A stretch of 64,000 nucleotides of DNA from Anastrepha obliqua. Taxonomy: Eukaryota > Arthropoda > Insecta > Diptera > Tephritidae. The stretch is taken from the NCBI RefSeq assembly GCF_027943255.1, contig NC_072895.1, forward strand, positions 71,612,001-71,676,000, read 5' to 3'. Position numbers and translations under genes: made by a program. Positions 1 to 12,614 of the stretch are shown here, one piece after another. Every line of letters begins with the position of its first letter. The stretch's first letter is position 1. The notes under the pieces were generated by a model. The model had not been told where the DNA came from, made no database searches, and saw only the letters and a program-made list of their open reading frames with translations.

Positions 1-401
1 CGGGTGTTTCTGGCGGATTGCTTTGCGCAAATTGCACATAACTTGCAAGTAATATTCCTTATTGACTGTTTTACCCTGTGACAAGAATTCAGGATGCACT
101 ACGCCCCTGCAATCGAAGAAAACGGTAAGCAAAACTTTTACATTCGACCGAACTTTTTTCGGTCTTGGTTCGCGCGGCAACTTCCATTGAGATGATTGGG
201 CTTTGGTTTCCACGTCATAACCATAAACCACGATTCGTCTCCAGTTATGACCCTCTGGAGCAAATTTGGGTCGTCGCGGACAGAGTCCAAAATCTCATTA
301 GCAATGTTCATGCGATGGTGCTTTTGATCGAAATTGAGCAGTTTTGGTACGAATTTTGCGGCGACCCGTCTCATGCCAAAATCATTGAAAAAAATCAAAT
401 A

Positions 402-1602
402 CAGGGCGGCTGATGAATTTTGCTACATTAAGAAACTCAAATAACTTTTTTTTTAGTGTATGGAATTCATTTATTTTTTTCAAGTTGAAGGTCATTAACT
501 TTTATTAAACGTAGCTTAACTATTTAGTTTTAAAAATAATTGAATTTGAATGCCCCCCATGCTCGTTGACACAAGTGCGGCATCTTAGTAAAAAGTTGTT
601 CATTGCTGCTTTGAGAGTTGCGACAGGAATAGTCGCAATTGTTGCCCGAATGGATTGTTTTAGTTCATCCAAATTTGTTGGCTTTGTTTTATAAACTTCT
701 TGTTTACATAAACCCCACAAGAAAAAGTCAGGTGCAGTAAGGTCAGGCGACCTGGGGGGCCAACGAAATTCGGAGTTTCTTGAAATCAGTTTATTGGGAA
801 ATTTTCGTCACAACTCTGTCATAACAGTCTGGGCTATGTGAGACGTTGCCCCATCTTGTTGAAACCACACAGAGTTGAAAGGAATTCTCTTTCGGCGTAG
901 TTCTGGATAGAAAAATTCTTTCAGCATTTTAAAATAACGGTCTCCAGTAACCGTAACGGTGTGACCATTTTCTTCAAAAAAATAAGGCCCGACAATACAG
1001 CGTGAAGAAACCGCACACCACACTGTCACGCGAAGAGGATGCAATTCCGTCTCGTGGAGTATCTGTGGGTTAGAAGTACTCCATATTCGACAATTTTGTT
1101 TGTTCACATTGCCGTTTAAATCGAAATGGGCCTCATCAGACATGAAAAGGCAGTTTAACATGTTCTGGTCTTCTTCCACCATTTGCAAAGACTGTCGGCT
1201 GACACCAAGTTGAGCAGATAAGCTTCTTGTTGAAACCCTTGGATTGCTTTGTATAGCTGCAGCTACAGCAGCGATCGTTTCCTCCGTCCGAACTGATGGG
1301 TTTCGATGATAAGGCCTTCTTGCGACTGTGCCTTGCTCAGCAAAATTATTCACCAGTCTCATTATGGTCCATCTGCTCGGGGGATCGCCGCCAAACATCC
1401 GCCTGTACTCTGTACCAAAACTACGGACTCCAGTGCGTGATAGCGGCGGACTATCCAAATTCTTGTTTGCGTGTCCCAGTTATCCATTTTAATAAATTTT
1501 AAAGATCAATCTGCAAATTAAAACAAAAATGGAACAGATAACTTAAAAAGGAAAAAAAGTTATTCAATTTTTTTTTGGTAGCGGCTTTCATCAGCCACCC
1601 TG
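402..1602 (-). mobile_element. DD41D (rosa-like) mariner element inserted in the older mariner
   Basis: Terminal inverted repeats of 25 bp are visible: 402-426 begins CAGGGCGGCTGATGAA and the reverse complement of 1578-1602 begins CAGGGTGGCTGATGAA. Both ends are flanked by TA (400-401 and 1603-1604), the target duplication of the Tc1/mariner superfamily. The element is 1201 bp, close to the usual 1.2-1.3 kb, and sits inside the transposase coding region of another mariner, so it is the younger of the two. Confidence 0.92.
520..1458 (-). pseudogene. DD41D transposase pseudogene
   Basis: The minus-strand translation has a helix-turn-helix region (SRWTIMRLVNNFAEQGTVARR, RTEETIAAVAAAIQSNPRVSTRS), then the first catalytic Asp in MSDEAHFDLNG, the second in WFQQDGATSH, and the third in PPRSPDLTAPDFFLWG. 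Counting from the second to the third Asp gives 41 intervening residues, the DD41D signature. An in-frame TGA after VMTEL (about 808-812) splits the reading frame at 808-1458 from its tail at 520-805. About 35 residues usually present between the helix-turn-helix and the first Asp are missing (SLQMVEEDQNMLNCLFMSDE), so an internal deletion also occurred. Not functional. Confidence 0.88.
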
Positions 1603-4333
1603 TAGCACGAGCCAATCGATATGTCTAGGTCCTCAGCAACTTCTCTAACGGTGATTCGACGATTGGCCAATACCATTTTGTTCACTTCATCATTTTTTCG
1701 TCTGTTGTGGAAGGGCTCGGGCGTTCGGCACGCTTTTCGTCATTCAAATCTTCTCGGCCTTCTGAGAACATTTTGTACCACCGATAATCATATTTTTTGG
1801 TCCAAAGTAGCTTCTACGTATGAAACAGCCAGCATTTGGAATGCATCCGCACACTTAATTTCGTTTTTCGCACAAAATTTTGTACAGGTTCTTTGATCCA
1901 TCTTTTTGAATGGGTAAAGATCGAAGACGAGCCGAAACACGTGCAAGCAAAGCAACTGTCAACATTTAACTTAACATTCAAAATGACCGAACTTGTCGGC
2001 ATTAGTGAGAGGAGACACGAGTACCAACACATCGCCACAAAAGAAATTCGAATATACGCAACCTTCGAAAATTCAAAATTTGCGATACTTTTTGAACACA
2101 CCTCGTATGGGAAAAAGTTGTAGAGGCACGCATTAATAGTGGTTAGGCCTAGCACGTAACCTAGGCCATTGCTCAAATTCAGTCGCATCTTTGAAGCAGA
2201 AGCACCCATAATTGGACTCTTCAGACCAGCGCACCTATGAACAACCCTTGCGGGCATTTGAACGATGTGATATGCCCAATATAATGCCTGACATGGGCTC
2301 TTGAAATAACAAGAACATGACTTGTACTAATTCATTGCGATGCGTTCCTTTCAGTATATAAAAAACTAATAGCTCTGAAAACTTTTAAAGTTCAATAGAT
2401 GGTTGAATATACATATTTAAATACTATAATATACCTTATAATAAAAGAACACCATACCAACCGCTTCATTTTTGTTCACAAAGCTCAAAATATTAGGAAA
2501 AGTGTATCCACCCACATTAATAATAGTGGGAGTACACTTTTTATTTATATATCATTTACTGTTGATTTTAACAATGTATGGCTGTTTCGACTTGTCGACT
2601 GTCAAAGTATTGATATGCCAAAAAGCGCTAAATGTCTATGGTATAATATGAAAATAAACGTCTAAAGTATGCGAACAACTATAAAAGTCGACAACAATAT
2701 AGATCTCATAAGCAAAACGATGAAATCAAAAACGCTAACAATGTATGGAATCGGAAGAAATACCCAGGCGGTGGAAGAAAAACTGCTAACAATAAAATAC
2801 CTATTGAGGCAAAGGATAAAGAAAACAAGAAAGTTTGTAAGAAGCGACATGTACACATATGTATATAGGTAATTACATATATACTCACATTCGTTGAGAG
2901 TTAAATACACAATTGTATGTGCAAGAAGATGAGTGGCAGCAGATTAGTCGCAGAACTCTAAGAAGGGTAGTAGAAGAAAATATGCACATGTACATACATA
3001 TATGTCTTTACGGTGTATGTGATGACCTTTTCAGAATTACAATGCAAGTGACTGAAACAAAATCAGCCACAAGTAGATACTTTAAGACACCAACATATGA
3101 GGGTAGCAGACAATCATATATGTACGTGATTGGAATATGACAGTGAACTGAAGTGGCCTATACAAACAGTGACCAAGGATAACAACGACGAAGTGGGGTA
3201 GAGTTGATGGTAAAATACAAAGCGGAATTGGAGCAAGGCCCGTAAATATAGATTTAAGTGTTAAAAAACGATTTGATGCTAAACATCCCAAGAAATCGAA
3301 GTAGCCAGCAGTATTGCACTTTTAGCCAAGTTCAAACGGCAAATGAAATTCGCATTAGAATGGAAGTGACAAAAGTAATGGCAAATTTGAGCGCACAGAT
3401 AAAAGCAGGAAACCGAATGAAGGAAACAAAGGGTGAAGTGAATAGAAGCAGTGGAAGATAAAGCTTAGAGTAGAGAATATCGAGCGGGTAAGAAATTAAA
3501 GAAAGAGCATGTGAAGAGTGTGGGCAAGGACAAATAAAGGAAGGAAACTGATATAAGCACGTTCACTTTGTGCTCGCAAGAGTGAATTGCTAAAAAAGCA
3601 AATGATAAAAGTAGGAATTAAGCAAATAAGGAAATTTAAGTTTCAACTTTTAACTCTTATTACATAGTGCATATTCATAGGTATATATGTATCATTTCCT
3701 TGCATTCAGACAAAAGAATATTTGCTATAGCACAGGGACATAAAAATACGTGTTTTGAGAGAATAAAGTACTAATTGCACAATTAACTTTACAACTCTTG
3801 AATGAGGTTCTAATTGTTTAAATTAATGGGCGATCCAGAAATGAAACAGCCTTTTAAGATGGATTTCGGCCGATCCGTAGTCTTATAAATCCTGAACCCA
3901 TCAACAAAGATTTTGAAAATTAGGTTAATTCATAGTATGAGCAACTGAAAGGCTTGCGAAAAACCATTTGAGTGAGTTTCTCAATAGAGCCAAAATGATG
4001 GTGATTATTACTATCGCATCAAATATTGAAACGAGCAATTTTTAAGAATTTTTATTCATTTAAAATTCTATATTCTTGAAAATGAGCTGGATAGTGGCTA
4101 AACTATGACAGTTTTAATGTATCCACGTTATATTAGGTGTTCTTGGTTGATGACTCTTCTAACACAAAAAGCTAGATTTAAGCATAATAATACATCAGTC
4201 CACATCAGTTGCACTTCGGCCTTGAAAAGGTGCTCAAGATAAAATTATACCACATAGCACAAATGAGTGATCCAAGTATTTTTAGCATTCCCGTCAATGC
4301 TTCTCAAAATCAATTTATTTGTAGACTTTGAAT

Positions 4334-4584
4334 GGAATAAAAAGTAAACTGATAATATTTAAAAAAAAATGTATAATTTTGAGACTAATTCAATGTCGGA
4401 GATATTTCGGTTCTTTTTCACATTTTTAAACCATTTGTTTTTAGTTTTTTCCGATAAAACATGCTTAGTAAAAATGTTCGAGAGAAATATTTGCTCATTT
4501 TTGAAAAACACCCCCTCAAATTTTTTGTGAGTATAATAAAAAGCAAACTAAAAATATTTTGATAAAAGAGTGTATAATTTTGAG
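4334..4584 (+). repeat. Diverged direct repeat pair, about 200 bp apart
   Basis: The blocks 4334-4383 and 4534-4584 both read AATAAAAAG[T/C]AAACT followed by an A/T-rich stretch and then GTATAATTTTGAG. The spacing and order are the same in both copies. The sequence is A/T-rich, so some similarity is expected by chance, but the shared GC-containing anchors make a local duplication likely. Confidence 0.45.
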
Positions 4585-6727
4585 GTATTTTCAGTATTTC
4601 AAATTTTAATATAAAGATTTTTGAATTGAAAAGTACTAAACTTTGTAACATTTTAACAAATTTAGATGTTTGGATAAAATGTAGCAAAAACAACTTAAAA
4701 TTAATTTTTTTTTTTTAATTAAGAACTTGGCCATAGGGACATTTCGAGACAACAACAGAAGGAGCCTAACTGTAATGTTAAATTCGCTTGGTTGTTTTTT
4801 AGTTTTTTCGTTACGTATACGTCACGTGGCACGCAAATTTACTACCAATTCAGACAAAGAACAGTAGTTGCATATATAAGCAAGAAAACTACATTTTATG
4901 AGTATTTGGAGGCTACACCTTCGAGACTAAGAAGTAAATATAGAGTATTGAAGAAAAGGAAACTTTTTCAATACCGTGAAGCCGTTGAAGAAAAAATTGC
5001 AAATCAAAGCCGATGAGAGAAAGGCGAAAAATCGCTACGTAAGAGACCAATACTACGAAAAATGGCTTAAAAAGTGGGTGGGGAAGCAAGTGAGGAGGTG
5101 CAAAATTGTAGATATGTTGGAGCTCTGCCAAAATACTCCAGTTTTCACAAAGAGAAAATAATGAGTTCAGTAAGGCATACATATCGACAATAGCAAGAAC
5201 AATAAATAAAAAAAAACTATTACCAAACTATTGAAAACAAATAAAAAACGGTTTAACAAAGCAGCCATATCACTCCACAAGAACGTGCGCCACTGCAGCA
5301 GCAGCGCAAGTCAACAATGTAAACACTTTAGTGCCAAGTTGCAATGGAAATCCGGAAACATTTTGTGGAGTGTAAATTTCGACCAGCATTCGTTCAATGT
5401 TTCCGGCCACAATTGACGCAATAGCAATCGCACGACAGCAATAGCAACAACAACAGTTGCTGTAGTAATGGTAGCAACTGCAATCGAGTGTACTTGCAAT
5501 GCCTACAACGGGTCGATTCATTCATGGCGAATGCGATTCCATTAGCACTGCTGATAGTCAAGTCAGTAGCGATGGCATAGCAGGATTTTCTGAAGTGTGA
5601 ATTTACGGAAATCGTTTGCACGAGTTCCTTCTCTCGTTCCAGTCTACCTTAACATGAAACATGCTGCTATATATTTTTGTTTGGATGCGCATTTATTTTC
5701 GGGAATCTATTTGTTGTCCTTTTACACACATTTATTAGTATCTTGTACAGATACTTGTACTTACTTTACTTTTTCTTTTCCCGTTTTCCATTGTGCGATT
5801 TTTTGTTTTCGCTACAATACACTCACACTGACTCAGACACGCTCTTCTGCCTGCTGGCTTGCTTGCCGCCTTGTACATTCGGCTCTTTATAAACTCCATT
5901 GCCAGCAGTTCGGTTCTTGCATTTGTTATTTGAAATTACTTGCCCTCCGAATTTCCCAAAACTTTACAAGCATTTATCGATAACTCACGCCCTTCTTGTT
6001 CCCTTTTGTGTTTGCCTCTCTGCACTCTTGTCTGAACTGTATTGCAAATTTTCTGCGCTGCTGCTACTTTAGCTTTTTTATCTTTTCAATTTTTCACTAC
6101 ATATAAGAAATCTTACCGTTTTTCCCACCTTTCAGCATATACTCACGTTTGTTTTTTTGCTTACATTTCCTCTTTTAGAATTATATACCGTCAGAAAGGA
6201 TATGCGATCCCTTCTCGCTCGAGTGAAGCTGCTGGAAAGCTTCTGCCATACAAAGTTATAACCCTCCAACTTCGATTTAGTGATACATTCGGTGTATAAA
6301 AATAGGCAACATTTGTATTCAATTTTTTAGTAAAAACTAAAGTGGTTTCTATGGGCACCACATGTACATATACGTTTTTGCTTATTTGTAATTGCTGAAC
6401 AAAAAATTGTTTATTATCTAAATCAATGCTAAGATAAGCTTCATTTTTGACAGTCATCTGCGTTTATATTCATCAATAGTATGAGCTCGTCTATGATTTT
6501 ACAAACACGTATTTACTATACTTCCTTTATTTTTGGTGAGAGTTATTAATGAAAGAAACATAGAGATAAGGAGCTACACTAGTGGGAAAAATTAAGTGAT
6601 TAAAAATATTTTAAATTTTTTTGCCACAAGTTATTAATTCATGATATTGCATGATGTCCGTTGCTTTGAAAATGTTTCGATCAGAAATCCTCAAAACAAG
6701 ACACTTCAAGCTAATTTTTTTTAAATT

Positions 6728-6966
6728 GCACTTTATCTTTGATCATTGAAATATCAGCAACTAATAACCCCATATGTAAGTGAGCGATAGATTTCTGAAA
6801 AACCGTAAACCAGCGTTCTTTTATGTTCACTGCAAGCCAAAACAATTTTTTTCTCAAAAAATCAAATTAGGATCTTTTAGGAAATTTATTCTACTTTCCA
6901 AAATCATTGTCCAATTTATTGTGGGCTTATTAGTTGCTGAGATATCAACGATCAAAAATAAAATGG
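6728..6966. repeat. Fold-back (inverted repeat) element
   Basis: The left arm (6728-6773, including TTTGATCATTGAAATATCAG and CAACTAATAA) is the near reverse complement of the right arm (6921-6966, TTATTAGTTGCTGAGATATC and GATCAAAAAT). About 40 of 46 positions match, with a loop of about 147 bp. No coding capacity. It is likely the core of a non-autonomous fold-back transposon; outer limits and target duplication were not found. Confidence 0.6.
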
Positions 6967-8469
6967 TCTTTTTTGTAAAATGCGGATATCTCAGAGAGAA
7001 ATGATCGTAGCGAGAATTCAAATTGAAGCTAAATAATCAAGCTACCATAGCTAACTGAATGGCTAGTTTTAGTCGGAAAAATTTTGCCAAGCCCGTGCAA
7101 TCAACGAAAAAAATTTTGTGTCGCCCTTTAACTGACGATTACAAATAACCGTTAAATATAAAAAACATTTTGCTCAAAGATCTTAAAACTAGAAGTTTAA
7201 GGCTTCATTTCTTTTTCTCGGAACTCTGTGCGACCATTTTTCACCGAGATACAGCTTTTCAAAAATCACTAAGAAATTTAGCAAATTTTACTGTTCCCTT
7301 AAATTTGTGAGAAGAGTACCTATATTTTTTTTTAAGAAACACAGTTCGTTTTACAACAAACGCCATACTAATTCACGTACCAAACTTTTTAAAAAATCTT
7401 TGAAAATCTAAAATTCTTGATCGAAATTTCAAGCCTCTTAAAGAAACCTTAAAAAACGGAATTGGGTATGTAGTTTAATTTGCCATATAATTCTGATATA
7501 ACAAAGTGTCATTGTGAAGTGACTCAATATTCCAATTGAATTTGGTTTGAATGGTTTCTATTAACAGTGTTACGGATTTTCTCATATAAATAATGTCGTG
7601 CATTCGTTATATGAAGAAAATGCGCAACACCGCAAAAACAATTATCCAAATTCAACGGAAATGTTGAGTTATTTCTGCAGAATTAAATAGGTGCATACAC
7701 AAAAATTTTCTTAGAATTCTGTACCAAAATGGGAAATTTTTATGAAAACTTCAAATTTTACAAAAACCTTGAAGTGAAAATTTAGGAAAAAAAATAGTTT
7801 GAATTAATTTGAAAGAAACCAAAATTTTGTCACAACTTAAAACTATGAACCACTGAACCAATTCTAAAGTTTTTTTTTTTTGGAGTTGTTTGCGAATGTG
7901 AAGTGAAATTTTATCGGTTCGTTTTTTCGGGTAGGTGACGCTGGGGTCGAAATGTTTACATTATATTACAAGAATCGTGTCTGCAGTCCGATTATTCTCA
8001 TATTTAATATGTCTCATATATCTGCAGTAACAGGGAAATACTGATTCCACAGACTTTAACACAACGTCCTAATTATTTCTATTTTTTGTGCGGCTCTACA
8101 ATTATTATGTAATGGATCTTCGCCGGCTGCCTCTCGTTTTGACAAAATTACGTTAATTATTTCAATTGTTTCTTCTGAGGCATCGAGACATAGATCCATG
8201 ATGTAAAATACTGCTGTTGATCTTGAAATACTGTTTTTACGCTTTAAATACTTTAGGAACACTTCGTTAACAATATCATATTAAAACTAAGACTCAAACA
8301 TATTTGGTAATATTGACAAAAATAATGGTTTAGAAAGTCTGCTAATGGCTCCTCTAAAAGAAACAGTCTATACTTCCCAGATTTCGAGAAACGGCGGCTA
8401 ATCGCTTTCCTTCTCCGCGAAGTAATAACTGAAGGTAGTCTCACGACGAGAGTTGGTGGAAATTATAGT

Positions 8470-8617
8470 TGGTGATGGAAATAATGGATGGTTCCAGAGG
8501 GTCACTTGAAGGTAGCGCGCTACCACAACGTTAATAAAAATTAAAAAAATCCTGGTTTCGAAACCATGCACGTCCGAATGGTAGTCCCTCACTAACCCAT
8601 TCGATTTCACCGGCTGC
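8470..8617 (-). mobile_element. tRNA-derived SINE, second body type
   Basis: On the minus strand a degenerate tRNA-like head begins near 8617 with GAATGGGTTAGTGAGGGACT and CCATTCGGA, and continues to a B-box-like GGTTTCGAAACC near 8555. A T-rich spacer follows, then a body block GTTGTGGTAGCGCGCTACC (8511-8529). The head resembles the head of the SINE at 20331-20650, but the body is different. Ends are approximate. Confidence 0.6.
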
Positions 8618-9199
8618 AAATTATATTATTATATTTTGGCTCTTTTGGGAATATGAAACGTTTTCTACATACGTGCTACTTACATCTTTAATAATTCTCA
8701 ATAGGTTCAAGAGATATTTAATGCTACGACCTGAATAGATCTTTGAGCTTCACTTTAAAATAATATCATTCAAAGCGTTAGACTATAAGAGAAAAAAGCA
8801 TATTAGATATTAAAGATATTATAAATCAAAAAAAGTGCTTAAGCCTTGCCTGCTTGCCTTGACTTGCTCTAGACAAATTGAGATTATTCTCTTCTTCTTA
8901 ATAATCCTCTCTTGACTTCAGTTTACAGGAGTCTAAGGCTTTTGAAGCAGCCTAACTGTTTGACTTAATGAAAATTCTGGTTCCATTTGTCTACAACAAC
9001 ATTCCCTCACAGAGAACTTTGTTGCAAAAATCACCATTCTGTTATGATTTATCAATATACCAAGCTTAGTTCTAGCCTGGTCATAGTTTTTGTTAAAATT
9101 TCGGTAGCATAATAGGAGATGTTTAAAAAGTATCGTTGAGGATTTTTTTAGGATTGATTGTAAATGAGTGTCACGATATGAAATAAAATGTTGCTAGAG
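8618..9199. other. No gene recognised
   Basis: AT-rich sequence with no long open frame, no inverted termini and no domain similarity recognised by eye. Confidence 0.45.
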
Positions 9200-9590
9200 T
9201 CGAAATGAGTCCGATGAAGCGTCGCTTGGAGTGTTTGAGAGAAAGATTCTGCGTAAGATTTTTTGAGCCTTTGCACGTTGATGACGGCGAGATGGAACGA
9301 TGAGCTGTATGAGCTTTACGTCGGCATAGACATAGCGCAGCGAATAAAGATCCAGCAGTTATGTGGGCTATGTCATGTCATCCGAATGGATACAAGCGCT
9401 CCGGCTCGGAAAATATTCGATGCAATACCAGTTGGTGGTAGCAGAGGAAGAGGAAGGCCTCCTCTGCGTTGGAAAGATCAAGTGGAGAAGGACTTGGCTT
9501 CACTTGGTGTGTCCAATTGGCGCTGGTTAATACGAGAAAGAAACGACTGGGGCACTTAGTTAGCGTAAGCTGTTATCGCTCCAATTAAGA
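9200..9590 (+). mobile_element. LINE 3' end, ORF2 C-terminal remnant
   Basis: The plus-strand translation around 9230-9559 gives VFERKILRKIFEPL, then DELYELYVGIDIAQRIKIQQLCGLCHVIRMD, then GRGRPPLRWKDQVEKDL and WRWLIRERNDW. That is the typical end of a non-LTR retrotransposon ORF2 (the 'RWLGHVxRM...GRPxxRWxDQVxxDL' pattern). Frame changes and the absence of reverse transcriptase upstream mark a 5'-truncated dead copy. A diverged copy of the same end lies on the minus strand at 27345-27690. Confidence 0.75.
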
Positions 9591-10671
9591 AGAAGGGAAG
9601 AGTAAAAAATATTATTTTTTTCATTTGGATATTTTTCCTAAATCTTCAACACGCATTCATACACATATGCCTAAATAAAATAAATATAGTTATAAACATA
9701 TTTGGAACCAAGAACATAAACACTCCAACACATACAACGAACAAACATACAATTTTAGCGCAAGCATAAATGTCAACGCACTCGTTGTGTATGTGTGTAG
9801 GTATGGGTGGTTGTGTACTTGTATACAACTTTTTTGGCACTTACGTGTTACGAGTTACACACTTGCATAGTCACATGCGTACACGTTTATTGTACGAGTA
9901 TCAGCAACAATGTATACTTCATTCTTCATCAATATACCATCAGCACAAAACTTTGAGAATGCTACACATACCTACGAACATAAATTTGTAAATACAAGCA
10001 AAAAATATAAAAGTGTGCGGGAAAAGTTCTGAATGCGCACAGGAATGGCAGATACAAAGTTGCAGATTTTCGAAAATCCGTACAAATCCCTAAAAAGTAA
10101 AACAAGAAACCAAGCCAATAATAATAATAATCATCATAGTAATAAAACAGCGAGCTGTGCGAGCAGTGCAAAGTATAAGAAAGATTGTGAACAGTATTAC
10201 ATCAGACAGAAAAATATGAAAGCTACAATGCTGCGTTGAATATTTTTGGATGATCTGCATCCCAAAGGAATGTCAAGAGCTCTAATAGTTCAATACCCAT
10301 TTGAAGGGTTTGGGGCAGTGATGAAAGGGGAAGATTTCAATAGAAAAAGTATAACATATAAGAAAAAATGTGCAAAACTTCAAACACAACAACGACAAAC
10401 AGTAGTAAATGTCACGTATTTTATTTATGTAACACAAAGCCAATGCCAAAGCATGAGCTTAGAAATGGATATTTGTGCAAGTGTTCGTTGAAGAAAGTCG
10501 ACGCAGCAACTTGAAAAGATTTGTAATAATGCCAAAGCTTACAAGTATGTTGAAAATCGTGTGGGATGTGTTGCATAAAATACTACTTAAAATGTTAAAT
10601 GTGAGAAAAAGAAGGGAAGCTTTTAAATACTTTTATTTTATTTTTTATATCTTAAGTTGAACTTCTTATTT
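9591..10671. other. No gene recognised
   Basis: Low-complexity CA/TG-rich and A-rich sequence. Open frames here lack recognisable motifs. Confidence 0.45.
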
Positions 10672-10958
10672 ACTGTGTTTGGCCGAGCTCCTCCTCCTAT
10701 TTGTGGTGGGCGTCTTGATGTTGTTCCACAAATGGAGGGACCTACAGTTTCAAGCCGACTCCGAACGGCAGATATTTTTATGAGAAGCTTTTTCATGGCA
10801 GAAATACACTCGGAGGTTTGCCATTGCCTGCCGAGGGGCGACCGCTATTAGAAAAATGTTTTTTTTTATTTATTTTGGATTCACCGAGATTCGAACCAAC
10901 GTTCACTCTGTGAATTCCTCATGGTAATCACGCATCAACCCATTCGGCTACGGCGGCC
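10672..10958 (-). mobile_element. tRNA-derived SINE, near full length
   Basis: Reading the minus strand, the copy starts with a tRNA-like head (GGCCGCCGTAGCCGAATGGG near 10958 and B-box GGTTCGAATCTCGG near 10893). It continues with the body landmarks AGCGGTCGCCCCTCGGCAGG, GCCGTTCGGAGTCGGCTTGA, and GGAGGAGGAGCTCGGCCAAA near the 3' end. It matches the 20331-20650 copy over nearly all its length. It cannot be a functional tRNA because the acceptor and anticodon stems do not pair. Confidence 0.88.
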
Positions 10959-12349
10959 ACCTTTTCAATATACTTATAAAATATCGCTCCAGTGTTATAG
11001 CGATTTGTATTTATAAAATTGTTGAGTTAATTCTGTGAAAAATGCATATCTTTAAGAATTTATTTCGGCAGTACAGATAGCGTTAGTTTATTCAGTCAAT
11101 ATCCGTCATGGAACATTTATGAATTTTAACAATGGGCGAGAAATATTGAATCTCTGAAGGCGGCCCGAAAAAAATTGTTTTTTTTTCGTTTTGTCTGAAA
11201 AAAACAATTAAAATGCGTATGTTAAAAAAGAAGTTTCTCGAAGTATCCCTGAACAGATTACCCGGCGGATACACCAAATCTGACATTATAGTAGTAAAGT
11301 TTGATATTTTTAATGGTCTTGCAAAAAACGTTTTGTCGTACGAATGGTACTTGAGTTATTTACAAGTATTTAAAAAATTCTTCTTAGTCAAAAAAATTGT
11401 ATTAAATCGTACATGATTTCCGTACGATAATTTTTAAGATGCGTTCAAGCAAATTCAATCACCTTGCATTGAAAGGTGCTTATAAGATCCTGAGAAGTAG
11501 TAAAGCAAGTAGTAAGCAATAAACTATGCATATGGCCCTTCAAAGTGAGACTAATCCAATAAAAGTTCATCTTACACAAAGCACTTCGAAGCAAGTGATT
11601 GGTTTTCTTTTCAAAATAATTAGAGTTCTCACCGATTTGCCGTTAGAACTACATTGAGCGGTCAATATGTAAAATTTGTGTAGCAGTAGAACTTGGAACA
11701 ATAATGTAAATCAAACACTCAAGATGAATTATCCGCCACCACAGCAATGCAAAGCCCTCACACATCGGTTCAGATAAGAAAATGTTTGAGCATCGAATTG
11801 ATGGCTCGTCCAGCACATAATTTATTATGTAGAGAACTACATCTTGTTATCCCAATAGATCGAAAATTAAATGCGAACTCAAATCATGTCAGTACTCGAA
11901 AAATCGGTTTATGCGTTCAAATTACAGGTTTTTGAGTTGCCTAGAAAAGGCTTTGGACAATATTTTGAAAAACAGTAAAGACAATTTCAATTATAAATAC
12001 CATATATATTTTTGAGCGTGTCTATCCTACTTACGTAGCTACCCACGTACGCGAGTGGCGAAGTCAGTTTAAGTACCAACCAGTGCAAAATGACTTTTTC
12101 AAGTTTTTGAAAATTTTCCTAATTAATTAAAAGTATTTTTTTTTGTTAGTTTTGGCTTCTGAAGATGTATTTTCTATACTAATATAAAAAAATCAAGAAT
12201 CGGCACCACCGTTATTTAAACAATTACCTTTGCTTTCAACAAATTTCGTGTTTATGTTTATGTGAAGGTCTTCTGAAATGTCCTGCTATGGCGCTTACTC
12301 AGTTTCTGAGGCTCCGTTTTATTTCAGCTAGCCATCGTGGAGGGCATTT
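10959..12349. other. No gene recognised
   Basis: AT-rich sequence with no convincing open frame. A stretch at 11730-11800 translates to something faintly like the second catalytic Asp region of mariner transposases, but not well enough to call. Confidence 0.4.
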
Positions 12350-12614
12350 CGTCCCCTTAGTATAACAATAGCCTATGTGCTCATAGGCTATTATTTTTTT
12401 ATTGAGTTTTTGAATTCTCCATCGTCGATTTTAAATGTGGTCAAAATTTTGCCAAATTCTAGTTCCACAAAGTGGGTCAAAACGTCAGTCAAAAAATAAT
12501 AAATATTTACAGACATAACGAGATTTGAGTGAAAGCTACTTTCGACAAAAAGTTTAAAATTCATTTTCTCAAAACATTAAAAAATTGATAGGCTATTTTA
12601 ATACTAAGGGGACG
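12350..12614. mobile_element. 265 bp MITE with 28 bp inverted termini
   Basis: The left end (12350-12378) begins CGTCCCCTTAGTATAACAAT and the reverse complement of the right end (12586-12614) begins CGTCCCCTTAGTATTAAAAT; both continue into AGCCTAT. The same four bases, ATTT, flank both sides (12346-12349 and 12615-12618), a candidate target duplication. An inner hairpin, AATAGCCTATG...CATAGGCTATT, lies just inside the left end. No coding capacity. The superfamily was not identified. Confidence 0.75.

Larger units (their letters stand above)
1..2105 (-). mobile_element. irritans-like mariner, cut by left window edge and split by a nested DD41D element
   Basis: The right end (2085-2105) reads on the minus strand as a mariner terminal repeat, CGAGGTGTGTTCAAAAAGTA, followed outward by TA at 2106-2107. 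Moving inward on the minus strand there is an untranslated leader, then a transposase start near 1900 (MDQRTC...KFCAKNEIKCADAF), then residues equivalent to the helix-turn-helix half (DYRWYKMFSEGRED...NRRITVREVAEDLDISIGS) at about 1605-1890. The protein resumes at about 399 (FFNDFGMRRVAAKFVPKLLNFDQKHHRMNIANE...VITGDESW) and runs to base 1 (VFFDCRGVVHPEFLSQGKTVNKEYY). The two halves are consecutive in the protein and are separated only by the element at 402-1602. Frameshifts near 220 and 140 and stops in the N-terminal half show it is dead. The subfamily call rests on remembered terminal-repeat and protein motifs. Confidence 0.85.
2108..8469. other. No gene recognised; AT-rich non-coding DNA
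   Basis: Short open frames here have no recognisable domain, and their composition is low-complexity. The stretch 2650-3500 is purine-biased. The stretch 5270-5470 carries CAG/CAA-rich sequence that could be untranslated leader of an unseen gene. Two repeat structures inside it are listed separately (4334-4584 and 6728-6966). Confidence 0.5.

Noticed and set aside
1814..2257. 147-residue minus-strand open frame
   Set aside because: It overlaps the mariner leader and terminal repeat in a different frame from the transposase.
5597..5983. 128-residue open frame
   Set aside because: Composition is Phe/Leu/Tyr/Cys-rich from T-rich DNA; no domain, signal or conservation clue.
11730..11800. Mariner-like second-Asp motif (HHSNAKPSH)
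   Set aside because: Only a few residues fit, with no flanking similarity or termini.
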